A DNA stretch of 64,000 bases. Source: Roseicella aerolata (GTDB lineage: Bacteria > Pseudomonadota > Alphaproteobacteria > Acetobacterales > Acetobacteraceae). Positions 51,069 to 59,140 of this stretch are shown here, piece by piece (position 1 is the first letter of the stretch; each line of letters begins with the position of its first letter). The stretch spans positions 62,001-126,000 of the forward strand of contig NZ_JAJAQI010000003.1 in the NCBI RefSeq assembly GCF_020523605.1, written 5' to 3'. The notes below the pieces were generated by a model, which saw only the letters and a list, made by a program, of their open reading frames with translations, was not told the origin of the DNA and did no database searches. Made by a program: the position numbers and the translations under genes.

Positions 51069-52550
51069 TCAGGCCGGGACGGCCTTCTCCCGTTTGCGCT
51101 GCACCGAAGATGGGATGCGCAGCGCCTCGCGGTATTTGGCCACGGTTCGGCGGGCGATGTCCACGCCTTCCTGGCGCAATTTCTCCACGATCGCATCATC
51201 CGAAAGTACTGCGTCCGGGTCCTCCGCCGCGACCATGGCGCGGATCCGCCAGCGCACCGCCTCGGCGCTGTGCTGCTCGCCGCCCTGGGTGCCGGCGATG
51301 GCGGTGGTGAAGAAATATTTGAGCTCGAAGGTGCCGCGGGGGGTTGCAATGTATTTGTTCGCGGTCACGCGGCTGACCGTGCTCTCGTGCATCTGCACCT
51401 CCTCCGCGATGTCGCGCAGGATCAGCGGGCGGAGATGCTCGACGCCGTGGCGGAAGAAGGCGTCCTGCCGGCGGACGATCTCCTGCGCCACCTTGATGAT
51501 GGTGCTGGCGCGCTGCTCCAGGCTCTTCAGCAGCCAGTTCGCGCTCTGCAGCTTCTCCGCCAGGAAGACCCGGTCGTCCTTGCTGCGGGCCCCGACCTGG
51601 CAGCGGGCATAGAAGCCGCGCCTGACCAGCACGCGCGGCAGCGTCTCCGGGTTCAGCTCCAGGATCCAGCCGCCATCCTCGCCGCGGCGCATCAGCACGT
51701 CCGGCACCACCGCCGGCGCCGGCGGCGCGTCGAAGCTCGCGCCCGGCTTGGGGTCGAGCCGCTTCAACTCGGCGATCATGTCCGAGAGGTCCTCGGCATC
51801 CACGCCGCAGACCGCCATCAGCCCGGCGCGGTCGCGCCGCGCCAGCATCTCCAGATTGTCGAGCAGCGCCTGCATGGCCGGGTCCAGCCGGTTCTGCTCG
51901 GCGAGCTGGACGGCGAGGCATTCCGCCAGGCTGCGGCAGAACATGCCGACCGGCTCGAAGCGCTGCATGCGCGCGCGCACGGCGGCGACCTTCGCCAGCT
52001 CGCAGCCCATCGCCCGGGCGATCGCCGCGTCCTCCACCGCCAGCCGCCCGGCCGGGTCCAGCAGCGCGATCATCTGCGCGGCGATCAGCCGGTCCCGCGC
52101 ATCCTCGAAGGTGAGGCGCACCTGCTCGCCGAGGTGCTCGCGCAAGGAGCGGCCGCCGCTGGCCAGATCCTCGATGCCCGAGAGATCGTCGGCGAAATCG
52201 GCCCGGCCGCCGCGGCCATAGGGGGATTCATAGCCGCCGCTGTCATAGACATTGTCCCACTCGGCATCGAGCGGCCCGGCCTGCTCCTGCGGCAGCGCGT
52301 CGGAGACGGCGGCGGCATGGGCGTCCGGCGCCTCCGGCGCGGCGGGCAGGGGATCGACGCGATGGCCATCATCCGGCCCGGGCTGCGGGCGCTCGTCGCG
52401 CTCCAGCAGCGGGTTGCGCTCCAGCTCCTCCTCGACGAAGGCGGCGACTTCCAGGTTGCTCGACTGCAGCAGCTTGATGGCCTGCCGCAATTGCGGCGTC
52501 ATGACCAGGGACTGCGACTGCCGCAGGTCGAGGCGGGGCGCGAGGCTCAT
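51069..52550 (-). CDS. rpoN: RNA polymerase sigma-54 factor
   Basis: 493 aa. Region I is Gln/Leu-rich (LDLRQSQSLVMTPQLRQAIK) and contacts activator and core; the acidic region II follows; the core-binding and HTH domains lead to the RpoN box ARRTVAKYRE at residues 466-475, which reads the -24 element. It serves nitrogen and other enhancer-dependent genes. It lies 57 nt after lptB and before hpf, the standard order. Confidence 0.96.
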   Translation of the reverse strand: MSLAPRLDLRQSQSLVMTPQLRQAIKLLQSSNLEVAAFVEEELERNPLLERDERPQPGPDDGHRVDPLPAAPEAPDAHAAAVSDALPQEQAGPLDAEWDNVYDSGGYESPYGRGGRADFADDLSGIEDLASGGRSLREHLGEQVRLTFEDARDRLIAAQMIALLDPAGRLAVEDAAIARAMGCELAKVAAVRARMQRFEPVGMFCRSLAECLAVQLAEQNRLDPAMQALLDNLEMLARRDRAGLMAVCGVDAEDLSDMIAELKRLDPKPGASFDAPPAPAVVPDVLMRRGEDGGWILELNPETLPRVLVRRGFYARCQVGARSKDDRVFLAEKLQSANWLLKSLEQRASTIIKVAQEIVRRQDAFFRHGVEHLRPLILRDIAEEVQMHESTVSRVTANKYIATPRGTFELKYFFTTAIAGTQGGEQHSAEAVRWRIRAMVAAEDPDAVLSDDAIVEKLRQEGVDIARRTVAKYREALRIPSSVQRKREKAVPA

Positions 52551-52607
52551 GCGCCGGCCCCGCGGCGGGCGGGCGGGCGCGGCAGCCCGGCTACCCGCAT
52601 GGCGCGC

Positions 52608-53375
52608 TCACAGGCTGAAGCGCTCACCGAGATAGACCCGCCGCACGCCCTCATGCGCCACGATGTCGCGCGGCGCGCCTTCCATCAGCACCTGGCCATC
52701 ATGCAGGATATAGGCGCGATCAATGATCTCCAGCGTCTCCCGCACATTGTGGTCGGTGATCAGCACGCCGAGCCCGCGGTCCTTCAGATGCTTCACCAGG
52801 TCCCGGATCTCCCCGACCGCGATCGGGTCGATGCCGGCCAGAGGTTCGTCGAGAAGGATGTAGGAAGGGTGAGTGGCGAGCGCGCGGGCGATCTCGCAGC
52901 GCCGCCGCTCGCCGCCCGAAAGGGCGAGCGCCGGGGCGCGGCGCAGATGCGCGATGCCGAACTCGGCCAGCAGCGCGTCCAGCATCTGCTCCCGCCGGTC
53001 GCGCACCGGCTCCACGACCTCGAGCGCCGCGCGGATGTTGTCCTCGACGCTGAGGCCACGGAAGATCGAGGCCTCCTGCGGCAGGTAGCCCAGGCCGAGC
53101 CGGGCGCGGCGGTACATAGGCAGGTGGGTCACGTCATGGCCGTCCATGACCACCTGGCCCTCATCGGGCTGCACCAGGCCGGTGATCATGTAGAAGGTCG
53201 TGGTCTTGCCGGCGCCGTTCGGGCCGAGCAGCCCCACCGCCTCGCCGCGCTTCAGGTTGATCGAAACGTTCCGCACCACCGGCCGCTTGCGGTAGCGCTT
53301 GCCGAGGCCATAGGCGGCGAGGCCGCCCTCGCCGGGCATGGCCTTCAGCACGGGGGCGGGGGAGGCCTCGTTCAT
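52608..53375 (-). CDS. lptB: LPS export ABC transporter ATPase LptB
   Basis: 255 aa. Walker A GPNGAGKTT, Q-loop region, signature LSGGERRRCEIARAL, Walker B YILLDEPLAGIDP and switch His in ITDHNV. It powers LPS extraction from the inner membrane by LptFG. ATGA overlap with lptA. The N-terminal 20 residues before AYGLGKRYRKRPVVRNVS are an extra low-complexity tail. Confidence 0.96.
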   Translation of the reverse strand: MNEASPAPVLKAMPGEGGLAAYGLGKRYRKRPVVRNVSINLKRGEAVGLLGPNGAGKTTTFYMITGLVQPDEGQVVMDGHDVTHLPMYRRARLGLGYLPQEASIFRGLSVEDNIRAALEVVEPVRDRREQMLDALLAEFGIAHLRRAPALALSGGERRRCEIARALATHPSYILLDEPLAGIDPIAVGEIRDLVKHLKDRGLGVLITDHNVRETLEIIDRAYILHDGQVLMEGAPRDIVAHEGVRRVYLGERFSL

Positions 53376-54334
53376 CGGCCGATCCTCGCCGAGCCGGGCT
53401 GCTGCTGCTGAGCCGGCTGCTGCTGCCCGGCGCCGTCCTGCTGCGGGACGATCAGCCCCTGCACCCGCGCGCCTGGGGCGGAGACCAGCCGGGCGACGCC
53501 GGTGCGCATGTTCACGATGGCCTCCCGGCCGTTGATCTGGTTGTCGCCGCGGGTGATGCGTACCTCGCCCAGCAGCCGGGCCATGCCGGTCTGGGCGCTG
53601 TAGACGCCGCGATCGCCGCGCACCACCTCGGTCGCAGTGCGGATCTCGACATTGCCATAGGCCTCGACCCGGTCCATGCGGCCGGCGCCGGGAGGCTCGC
53701 GCTCCCCGGGCGCCGCCACCGGGCGGGGCGCCGGCGCGGCGCCGGGCGTGCCGGCGCCTTCCAGGAAATAGGCGACCAGCGTGTCGGCGGCGATGCGGCG
53801 GTTCTCCGCCGGCTCCGTGACCACCGCATTGCCGCGCGCCACCGCCATCCGGCGCTGGGACCAGTATTCCAGGCTTTCCCTGGCGGTGATCACCTGGCTC
53901 TGGGTGGCCAGCGAAAGGTCGCGGCCGGTCAGCACCAGCACCGCCTGGTCCACGTCATAGACCGCGCGGTCGCCGCGGGCGGTGTCGGTCGCGGTGCGGA
54001 TGGTGACGCGCCCCTCCGCCTCCAGCCGCCAGATCTCGTTGTTGCCGCCGCGCGCGGGGTCCGCCGAGGGCTCCGCTGGCTGGGGGGCGGCAGGATCGCG
54101 CTGGCCGGCGGGGCGGTAGCGCGCCAGCAGCCGCTCCGCCTCCACCGTCACCCCGCCACGGATGGCGCGCGCATTGCCGCGGGCGATCACCACCTGCTCG
54201 GCCTGGCGCCATTCGATGCCGTCATTCGCGGTCAGGTCCACCGGCCCGCCCTGGGACAGGTCGATGCCCTGGGCCGCGGCCAGCCGGGGCAGTGCCAGCA
54301 GCCCGGCGGCGAGGAGCATCCAGCGGCGCCTCAC
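53372..54334 (-). CDS. lptA: LPS transport periplasmic protein LptA
   Basis: 320 aa, longer than the roughly 185-aa E. coli form. A signal peptide (RRRWMLLAAGLLALPRLAAA) is followed by two OstA-like beta-jellyroll stretches: DGIEWRQAEQVVIARGNARA to LARYRP, and RMDRVEAYGNVEIRTATEVV to ARLVSAPGARVQG. They are separated by inserts rich in Pro/Ala, and the tail is Gln/Pro-rich. It forms the periplasmic bridge for LPS. ATGA overlaps with both lptC and lptB. Confidence 0.9.
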   Translation of the reverse strand: MRRRWMLLAAGLLALPRLAAAQGIDLSQGGPVDLTANDGIEWRQAEQVVIARGNARAIRGGVTVEAERLLARYRPAGQRDPAAPQPAEPSADPARGGNNEIWRLEAEGRVTIRTATDTARGDRAVYDVDQAVLVLTGRDLSLATQSQVITARESLEYWSQRRMAVARGNAVVTEPAENRRIAADTLVAYFLEGAGTPGAAPAPRPVAAPGEREPPGAGRMDRVEAYGNVEIRTATEVVRGDRGVYSAQTGMARLLGEVRITRGDNQINGREAIVNMRTGVARLVSAPGARVQGLIVPQQDGAGQQQPAQQQQPGSARIGR

Positions 54335-55023
54335 CGGCCGCCCTCCAGCACCGCATGCGACCGGCCGGTGAAGATCACCACGGCGCCGCGCTCGCGCAGG
54401 CGGAAGCCCTCGGCGGTCAGGGTGCCGAAGCCGCCCTGCGCCGCCACCGGCGCATCGCCGCTGGCCGTGCCGGCCTCCACCTGCACGGAGGCCTCGTTGG
54501 TGCGCAGCATGGTGCCGTTGTCATGGTAGATCGTGACATCGCCCGTCAGGTCGAGCCGGCCCGCCGGCTTGTCGTAGCGACCGGCCTCCGACTGCACATA
54601 GATCCAGGCGCCGTCGCCCAGGACGATGTCGCCGCGCGGTTCCTCCAGGTTGAGGATCTCCTCGCTGCCTTCCTGTTGCCCGGCGCGGGCGGTGACGGTG
54701 AAGGGACGGTTCAGCTCGTCCACGCCCTGGTAGCGCGGATTCACCACCCGCAGCGCCTCGGCGCGCGGCTCCACGGTACGGCGGAAGCTGACGCGCGAGC
54801 GGTCCTCATTGCCTTCGATCTCCGGCCAGAACACCACCGCGGCCAGCAGGCCGAGGGCGAGGACCGGCAGCAGGCGCTTGGTCCAGGCCACCAGGAAGCG
54901 ACGGCGGGCGAGCTGCCCCGGCTTTGGTGCGCGGCGGGCGCGGGAGGGCGGCAGCATATGCCGCGGGGCTGCGGCCGTCCGGGCCGCGACCGACGGCATG
55001 GGGGGGGACCGGTCCTGCTTCAC
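54331..55023 (-). CDS. lptC: LPS export protein LptC
   Basis: 230 aa from the GTG at 55023, which has CGGAGAC upstream; an ATG eight codons later is the alternative, and a run of eight C separates the two. One membrane helix (RLLPVLALGLLAAVVFW), then the periplasmic LptC jellyroll (NPRYQGVDELNRPFTVTARA, LGDGAWIYVQSEAGRYD, GDVTIYHDNGTMLRTNEA). It passes LPS from LptB2FG to LptA. First gene of lptCAB-rpoN-hpf. Confidence 0.88.
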   Translation of the reverse strand: MKQDRSPPMPSVAARTAAAPRHMLPPSRARRAPKPGQLARRRFLVAWTKRLLPVLALGLLAAVVFWPEIEGNEDRSRVSFRRTVEPRAEALRVVNPRYQGVDELNRPFTVTARAGQQEGSEEILNLEEPRGDIVLGDGAWIYVQSEAGRYDKPAGRLDLTGDVTIYHDNGTMLRTNEASVQVEAGTASGDAPVAAQGGFGTLTAEGFRLRERGAVVIFTGRSHAVLEGGR

Positions 55024-55232
55024 GGTCGGTCTCCGGCGACGTCCCGGCGGCACTGGGCGGCGGGCCCGGGGCGGTGGTGCCGGCACGGTGCGGGGGCGGG
55101 AAGGGTCAGGTCCACGGGCCGATGTATGAGGGGTGCGGGGACGGGGGTCAATGAGCCGTCTCCGTAGCGGACAAGAATCGTGCCAGGGTGTGGCCGCACG
55201 GCAGTGTGGCCGGGCGGCAGGGGTGGCGGCGG

Positions 55233-55856
55233 TCAGTGCGCCAGGATGTCCGGGTCGGCGTAGCCCAGCAGGTCCAGCTCGCCCCGGACCGGCAGGAAGC
55301 GGAAGCATTCCTGCGCCAGGGCCAGCCTTCCCTCACGCCGCAGCAGCCCCTCCAGCCTGGCCCAGAGGGCGTGCAGATGGAGGACGTCCGAGGCGGCATA
55401 GGCCATCTGCTCGGCAGTCAGCTCGGCCGCGCCCCAGTCGGAGCTCTGCTGCTGCTTCGAGATCTCGACGCCCAGCAATTCCTTGCAGAGGTCCTTCAGG
55501 CCATGCCGGTCGGTGAAGGTGCGGACCAGCTTGGACGCCACCTTGGTGCAGACCACCGGCGCGACGGGGACGCCGAGATGCAGCCGCAGCGCGGCGCAGT
55601 CGAAGCGGGCGAAATGGAAGAGCTTGGTGGTGGCCGGATCGGCCAGCAGGCGCTTCAGGTTCGGACAGTCGGCGCCGCGGCCGCCCATGCCCGGCGGGAT
55701 GATCTGCACGAGATGCGCATCGCCGTCGCCGGAGGAGAGCTGCACGAGGCAGAGCCGGTCCCGGTGCGGGTTGAGGCCCATGGTTTCGGTGTCGATCGCC
55801 ACCATCGGACCGAGATCGAGGCCATCGGGCAGGTCGTGCCGGTGCAGGTGGATCAC
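55233..55856 (-). CDS. rnd: Ribonuclease D-like 3'-5' exonuclease
   Basis: 207 aa, only the DEDDy exonuclease domain without the HRDC domains of E. coli RNase D. Exo I VAIDTETMGLN, Exo II HFARFDCAAL, Exo III YAASDVLHLHALW are intact. The GTG at 55856 is preferred (GGGAG upstream, family N-terminus IHLHRHDLP). It trims RNA 3' ends, including tRNA; a tRNA-Leu gene lies just upstream on the same strand. Confidence 0.9.
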   Translation of the reverse strand: MIHLHRHDLPDGLDLGPMVAIDTETMGLNPHRDRLCLVQLSSGDGDAHLVQIIPPGMGGRGADCPNLKRLLADPATTKLFHFARFDCAALRLHLGVPVAPVVCTKVASKLVRTFTDRHGLKDLCKELLGVEISKQQQSSDWGAAELTAEQMAYAASDVLHLHALWARLEGLLRREGRLALAQECFRFLPVRGELDLLGYADPDILAH

Positions 55857-55981
55857 GGCGGGGCTCCCTGGAGAGGCGCCGCGCGAAAAGAGGGTGGCTC
55901 GCACGAGGCCCGAAATCTGGTTCAGCGGAGCCGGTTCCGTCCGGTGCGTCCCGGTTGGGGGTCTGACCCCGCTGCGGGAAA

Positions 55982-56068
<87 letters not shown>

Positions 56069-56111
56069 ACAGGGTGCGGAGCCGACGGGGCGTTGTCCGC
56101 CGGTGGAGGGG

Positions 56112-56140
56112 GGAATAAGGCGCCGGAGAGGGAGCGTCAA
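56112..56140 (-). promoter_or_regulatory. Promoter of tRNA-Leu
   Basis: On the minus strand: TTGACG (56140-56135), 17-nt spacer, TATTCC (56117-56112), placing the start about 35-40 nt before the tRNA. Same -35 and spacing as the rpmH promoter. Confidence 0.6.
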
Positions 56141-56475
56141 GCGCCCCCGCGCAGCATTTTTCCTGAGCCAGGGTGGGCGCTTACGACCGGCCTCTCATTC
56201 TGTCTCGCAGACAGGCCGGCGCATGTCTGCGGCCTCGGTCGCCGGCGGCCTGGCTGCGCCGCGTCGTGGCCGCACCCCTTCGGGCGGTCAGCCGCCGATG
56301 GCGGCTGCGGGCCGGGATTCATGCCGGCGGAGACCGGCGCTGGGGCGGCCCGGCGGACCCGCCGCGCGGGGGGGGGGCGGTCCGCCGCGGCCGGGAAGAG
56401 GCCGGCCTGGCTTGGCGCTGCGAGGCACCCACCATATGGTCCGCCGCCCCCCAACATGGCTGGAGCCCCAAGAGC
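56141..56475. other. Gap without a gene between the tRNA promoter and the NDUFA9-like gene
   Basis: GC-rich, with small stems (GCAGACA/TGTCTGC at 56207-56230) and a run of ten G at 56368-56377 enclosed by GGCGGACC/GGTCCGCC (56352-56386). No protein-like frame was found. It must contain the promoter of the next gene. Confidence 0.45.
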
Positions 56476-57423
56476 ATGCGCGGAAGCACGGTACGCAAGG
56501 TTGCCACGGTCTTCGGGGGCTCCGGCTTCATTGGCCGCTACGTGGTCCAGCGGCTGGCCCATCTCGACTATGTGGTGCGGGTCGCCACCACCCATCCGGA
56601 CAAGGCGCGCTTCCTGCAGACCCAGGGACGTGTCGGGCAGATCGTCCCGCTCGCGGCTGGCGTCGACGATCCCGGCGCCGTGGCCCGCGCCGTTGCGGGC
56701 GCCGATCTGGTGGTGAACCTGGTCGGCATCCTGCATGAGCGGAAGCCGGGCGACTTCCAGCGCATCCACCGCGAGGGCGCCGCGACCGTCGCCCGCCTCG
56801 CGGCCGAGGCGGGGGTGGAGCGGTTGGTGCATGTCTCGGCGATCGGCGCCGACCCGGACAGCCCGAGCCGCTACGGCAGGACCAAGGGCGAGGGCGAGGC
56901 GGCGGTGCGGGCGGCCTTCCCGGCGGCGGTGATCCTGCGCCCCTCCATCGTCTTCGGGCCGGAGGACCAGTTCTTCAACCGCTTCGCCGGCATGGCGCGG
57001 ATGCTGCCCTTCATGCCGGTGGTGGCCGGCAATGCCCGGTTCCAGCCGGTCTATGTCGGCGACGTGGCCGATGCGGTGATGGCCGCCGCAGCGCGCGACG
57101 ACGCGGCCGGCAAGACCTATGAACTGGGCGGGCCGCGGGCGATGAGCTTCCGCGAGCTGCTGCGCTTCATCCTGGACACCACCGGCCACCGCCGGCCGAT
57201 GCTGGACATGCCGGGCGGGCTGGTGCGGCTGCAGGCGAGGCTGTCCGAATTCCTGCCCAACCCGCCGCTGACCCGGGATCAGCTGCTGATGCTGCAGCGG
57301 GACAATGTGGTCGCGCCCGGCGCGCCCGGCTTGGCCGAACTCGGCATCGCACCGAAATCCGTGGAGGCGGTGGTGCCGGGCTACCTGAAGCGGTTCCGGC
57401 CGGGCGGCGGGCAGCGCGGCTAG
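56476..57423 (+). CDS. NDUFA9-like NAD(P)-binding epimerase-fold protein
   Basis: 315-aa atypical SDR of the complex I NDUFA9 family. TVFGGSGFIGRYVVQRLA is the NAD(P) loop; RIHREGAATVARLAAEAGVE, HVSAIGADPDSPSRYGRTKG (SDR Tyr-x-x-x-Lys position) and RPSIVFGPEDQFFNRFAGMA follow. In mitochondria it is a complex I subunit; in bacteria it is usually an accessory NADPH-binding protein of uncertain reaction. ATG 56476 is the first sensible start. A terminator hairpin follows. Confidence 0.88.
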   Translation: MRGSTVRKVATVFGGSGFIGRYVVQRLAHLDYVVRVATTHPDKARFLQTQGRVGQIVPLAAGVDDPGAVARAVAGADLVVNLVGILHERKPGDFQRIHREGAATVARLAAEAGVERLVHVSAIGADPDSPSRYGRTKGEGEAAVRAAFPAAVILRPSIVFGPEDQFFNRFAGMARMLPFMPVVAGNARFQPVYVGDVADAVMAAAARDDAAGKTYELGGPRAMSFRELLRFILDTTGHRRPMLDMPGGLVRLQARLSEFLPNPPLTRDQLLMLQRDNVVAPGAPGLAELGIAPKSVEAVVPGYLKRFRPGGGQRG

Positions 57424-57428
57424 CCTGC

Positions 57429-57459
57429 GGCAGTTTGGTCCGATCCGGACCAAACTGCC
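57429..57459 (+). terminator. Hairpin terminator after the NDUFA9-like gene
   Basis: Perfect 14-bp stem GGCAGTTTGGTCCG / CGGACCAAACTGCC with an ATC loop, 5 nt past the stop. No T-tract. Confidence 0.6.
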
Positions 57460-57479
57460 CGCCGAGCGTTGCCAGCTGA

Positions 57480-57527
57480 TTGCGAGCGCGGTCCCGATGC
57501 CGAATTAAAGGTCAGCTATGCTGACCT
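57480..57527 (+). promoter_or_regulatory. Candidate gltDB promoter with an operator-like dyad
   Basis: TTGCGA (57480-57485), 17-nt spacer, AATTAA (57503-57508), followed at once by the dyad AGGTCAGC-TAT-GCTGACCT (57509-57527). The dyad would cover the start site and so looks like a regulator site; the regulator is unknown. The AT-rich patch stands out in this region. Confidence 0.45.
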
Positions 57528-57686
57528 GACGCCGAAAAAAGACTCGCCATCAGCGGCACGCACCCGTATTGCTGCGCACAACGCCCTCGCGGGCGGCCGG
57601 ATGCGCGTGCCCGGGATGGCGGCGACGTGCAGGCCCTGGCTGGCCCGCGACCTTTCGCCTGTTCTGTGAATGCAAGGACCGCGCCA

Positions 57687-59135
57687 ATGGCCGAACGGAT
57701 GCTGCAATTCGTGCGTCTCTCCCAGGCCCAGCCGGAGAAACGCGACGTCGCGGCCCGCCGGGCGGATTTCGGCGAGATCTACCAGTACCAGGAGTTCGAC
57801 ACCGGCGCGGCCTCCCAGCAGGCCAGCCGCTGCAGCCAGTGCGGCGTGCCCTTCTGCTCGGTCCACTGCCCGCTGAACAACAACATCCCGGACTGGCTGA
57901 AGCTGACCGCCGAGGGGCGGCTGGAGGAGGCGTACGAGGTCTCCTCGGCGACCAACACCTTCCCCGAGATCTGCGGCCGCATCTGCCCGCAGGACCGCCT
58001 CTGCGAAGGCAATTGCGTCATCGAGAAGGGCTTCGAGAGCGTCACCATCGGCGCGGTCGAGCGCTACATCACCGACACCGCCTGGGAGAAGGGCTGGGTC
58101 AAGCCGCCGAAGCCCCGGCAGGAGCTGCCCTGGAGCGTCGGCATCATCGGCGCCGGCCCGGCCGGCCTGGCGGCCGCCGAGAAGCTGCGCCTGCGCGGCT
58201 ACCAGGTGCATGTCTACGACCGCTACGACCGCGTCGGCGGCCTGATGATCTACGGCATCCCTGGCTTCAAGCTGGAGAAGGAGGTCGTCCTCCGCCGCTG
58301 GAAGCAGTACGAGGAAGGTGGGATCCATTTCCACCTGAACTGCGCCATCGGCCGCGACGTGACGCTGGCCGAACTGCGCGAGCGGCACGACGCCGTCTTC
58401 ATCGCGACCGGCGTCTACAAGGCGCGCGACATCGATTGCGTCGGCAGCGGCCTCGGCGGGATCGTCCCCGCGCTCGAATACCTGACGGCCTCCAACCGCA
58501 ACAACCTGGGCGATCCGGTCCCGGCCTTCGAATCCGGTGCGCTGGATGCCAAGGGCAAGCGCGTGGTCGTCGTGGGCGGCGGCGACACCGCCATGGACTG
58601 CGTCCGCACCGCGGTGCGGCAGGGCGCCGTCTCCGTCACCTGCCTCTACCGGCGGGACAAAGCGAACATGCCGGGCTCCATGCGGGAGGTGAAGAACGCC
58701 GAGGAGGAGGGCGTGGAGTTCACCTGGCTGGCGGCGCCCGAAGCCTTCCTGGGCGACACGCAGGTGACCGGCGTGCGCGCCGTGCGCATGCATCTCGGCC
58801 TGCCGGACGCGACCGGCCGCCAGCAGGTGGCGCCGGTCCCGGGCAGCGCCTTCACCATCCCCTGCGACCTCGCCATCAAGGCGCTGGGCTTCGACCCCGA
58901 GGACCTGCCGAAGGCCTTCGACGAGCCGGCCCTGCCGGTGACCCGCTGGGGCACGCTGAAGGTGAACCACCGCACCATGATGACGGAACTCCCCGGCGTC
59001 TTCGCCGGCGGCGACATCGTCCGCGGCGCCTCCCTGGTGGTCTGGGCGATCCGCGACGGCCGCGACGCGGCCGATCAGATCGATGCGTATGTGAAGGCGA
59101 AGGCCGGCCAGAAGCTGGCCGCGGCGGCGGAGTGA
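57687..59135 (+). CDS. gltD: Glutamate synthase small (beta) subunit
   Basis: 482 aa. N-terminal Fe-S domain with two Cys clusters (CSQCGVPFCSVHCPLNNNIP, CGRICPQDRLCEGNCV), then FAD site VGIIGAGPAGLAAAEKLRL, NADPH site VVVVGGGDTAMDCVRTAV and GVFAGGDIVRGASLVVWAI. It takes electrons from NADPH and passes them to GltB. The ATG at 57687 with AAGGA upstream is preferred. It precedes gltB by 5 nt, a gltD-gltB order also seen in other alphaproteobacteria. Confidence 0.95.
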   Translation: MAERMLQFVRLSQAQPEKRDVAARRADFGEIYQYQEFDTGAASQQASRCSQCGVPFCSVHCPLNNNIPDWLKLTAEGRLEEAYEVSSATNTFPEICGRICPQDRLCEGNCVIEKGFESVTIGAVERYITDTAWEKGWVKPPKPRQELPWSVGIIGAGPAGLAAAEKLRLRGYQVHVYDRYDRVGGLMIYGIPGFKLEKEVVLRRWKQYEEGGIHFHLNCAIGRDVTLAELRERHDAVFIATGVYKARDIDCVGSGLGGIVPALEYLTASNRNNLGDPVPAFESGALDAKGKRVVVVGGGDTAMDCVRTAVRQGAVSVTCLYRRDKANMPGSMREVKNAEEEGVEFTWLAAPEAFLGDTQVTGVRAVRMHLGLPDATGRQQVAPVPGSAFTIPCDLAIKALGFDPEDLPKAFDEPALPVTRWGTLKVNHRTMMTELPGVFAGGDIVRGASLVVWAIRDGRDAADQIDAYVKAKAGQKLAAAAE

Positions 59136-59140
59136 GGACC

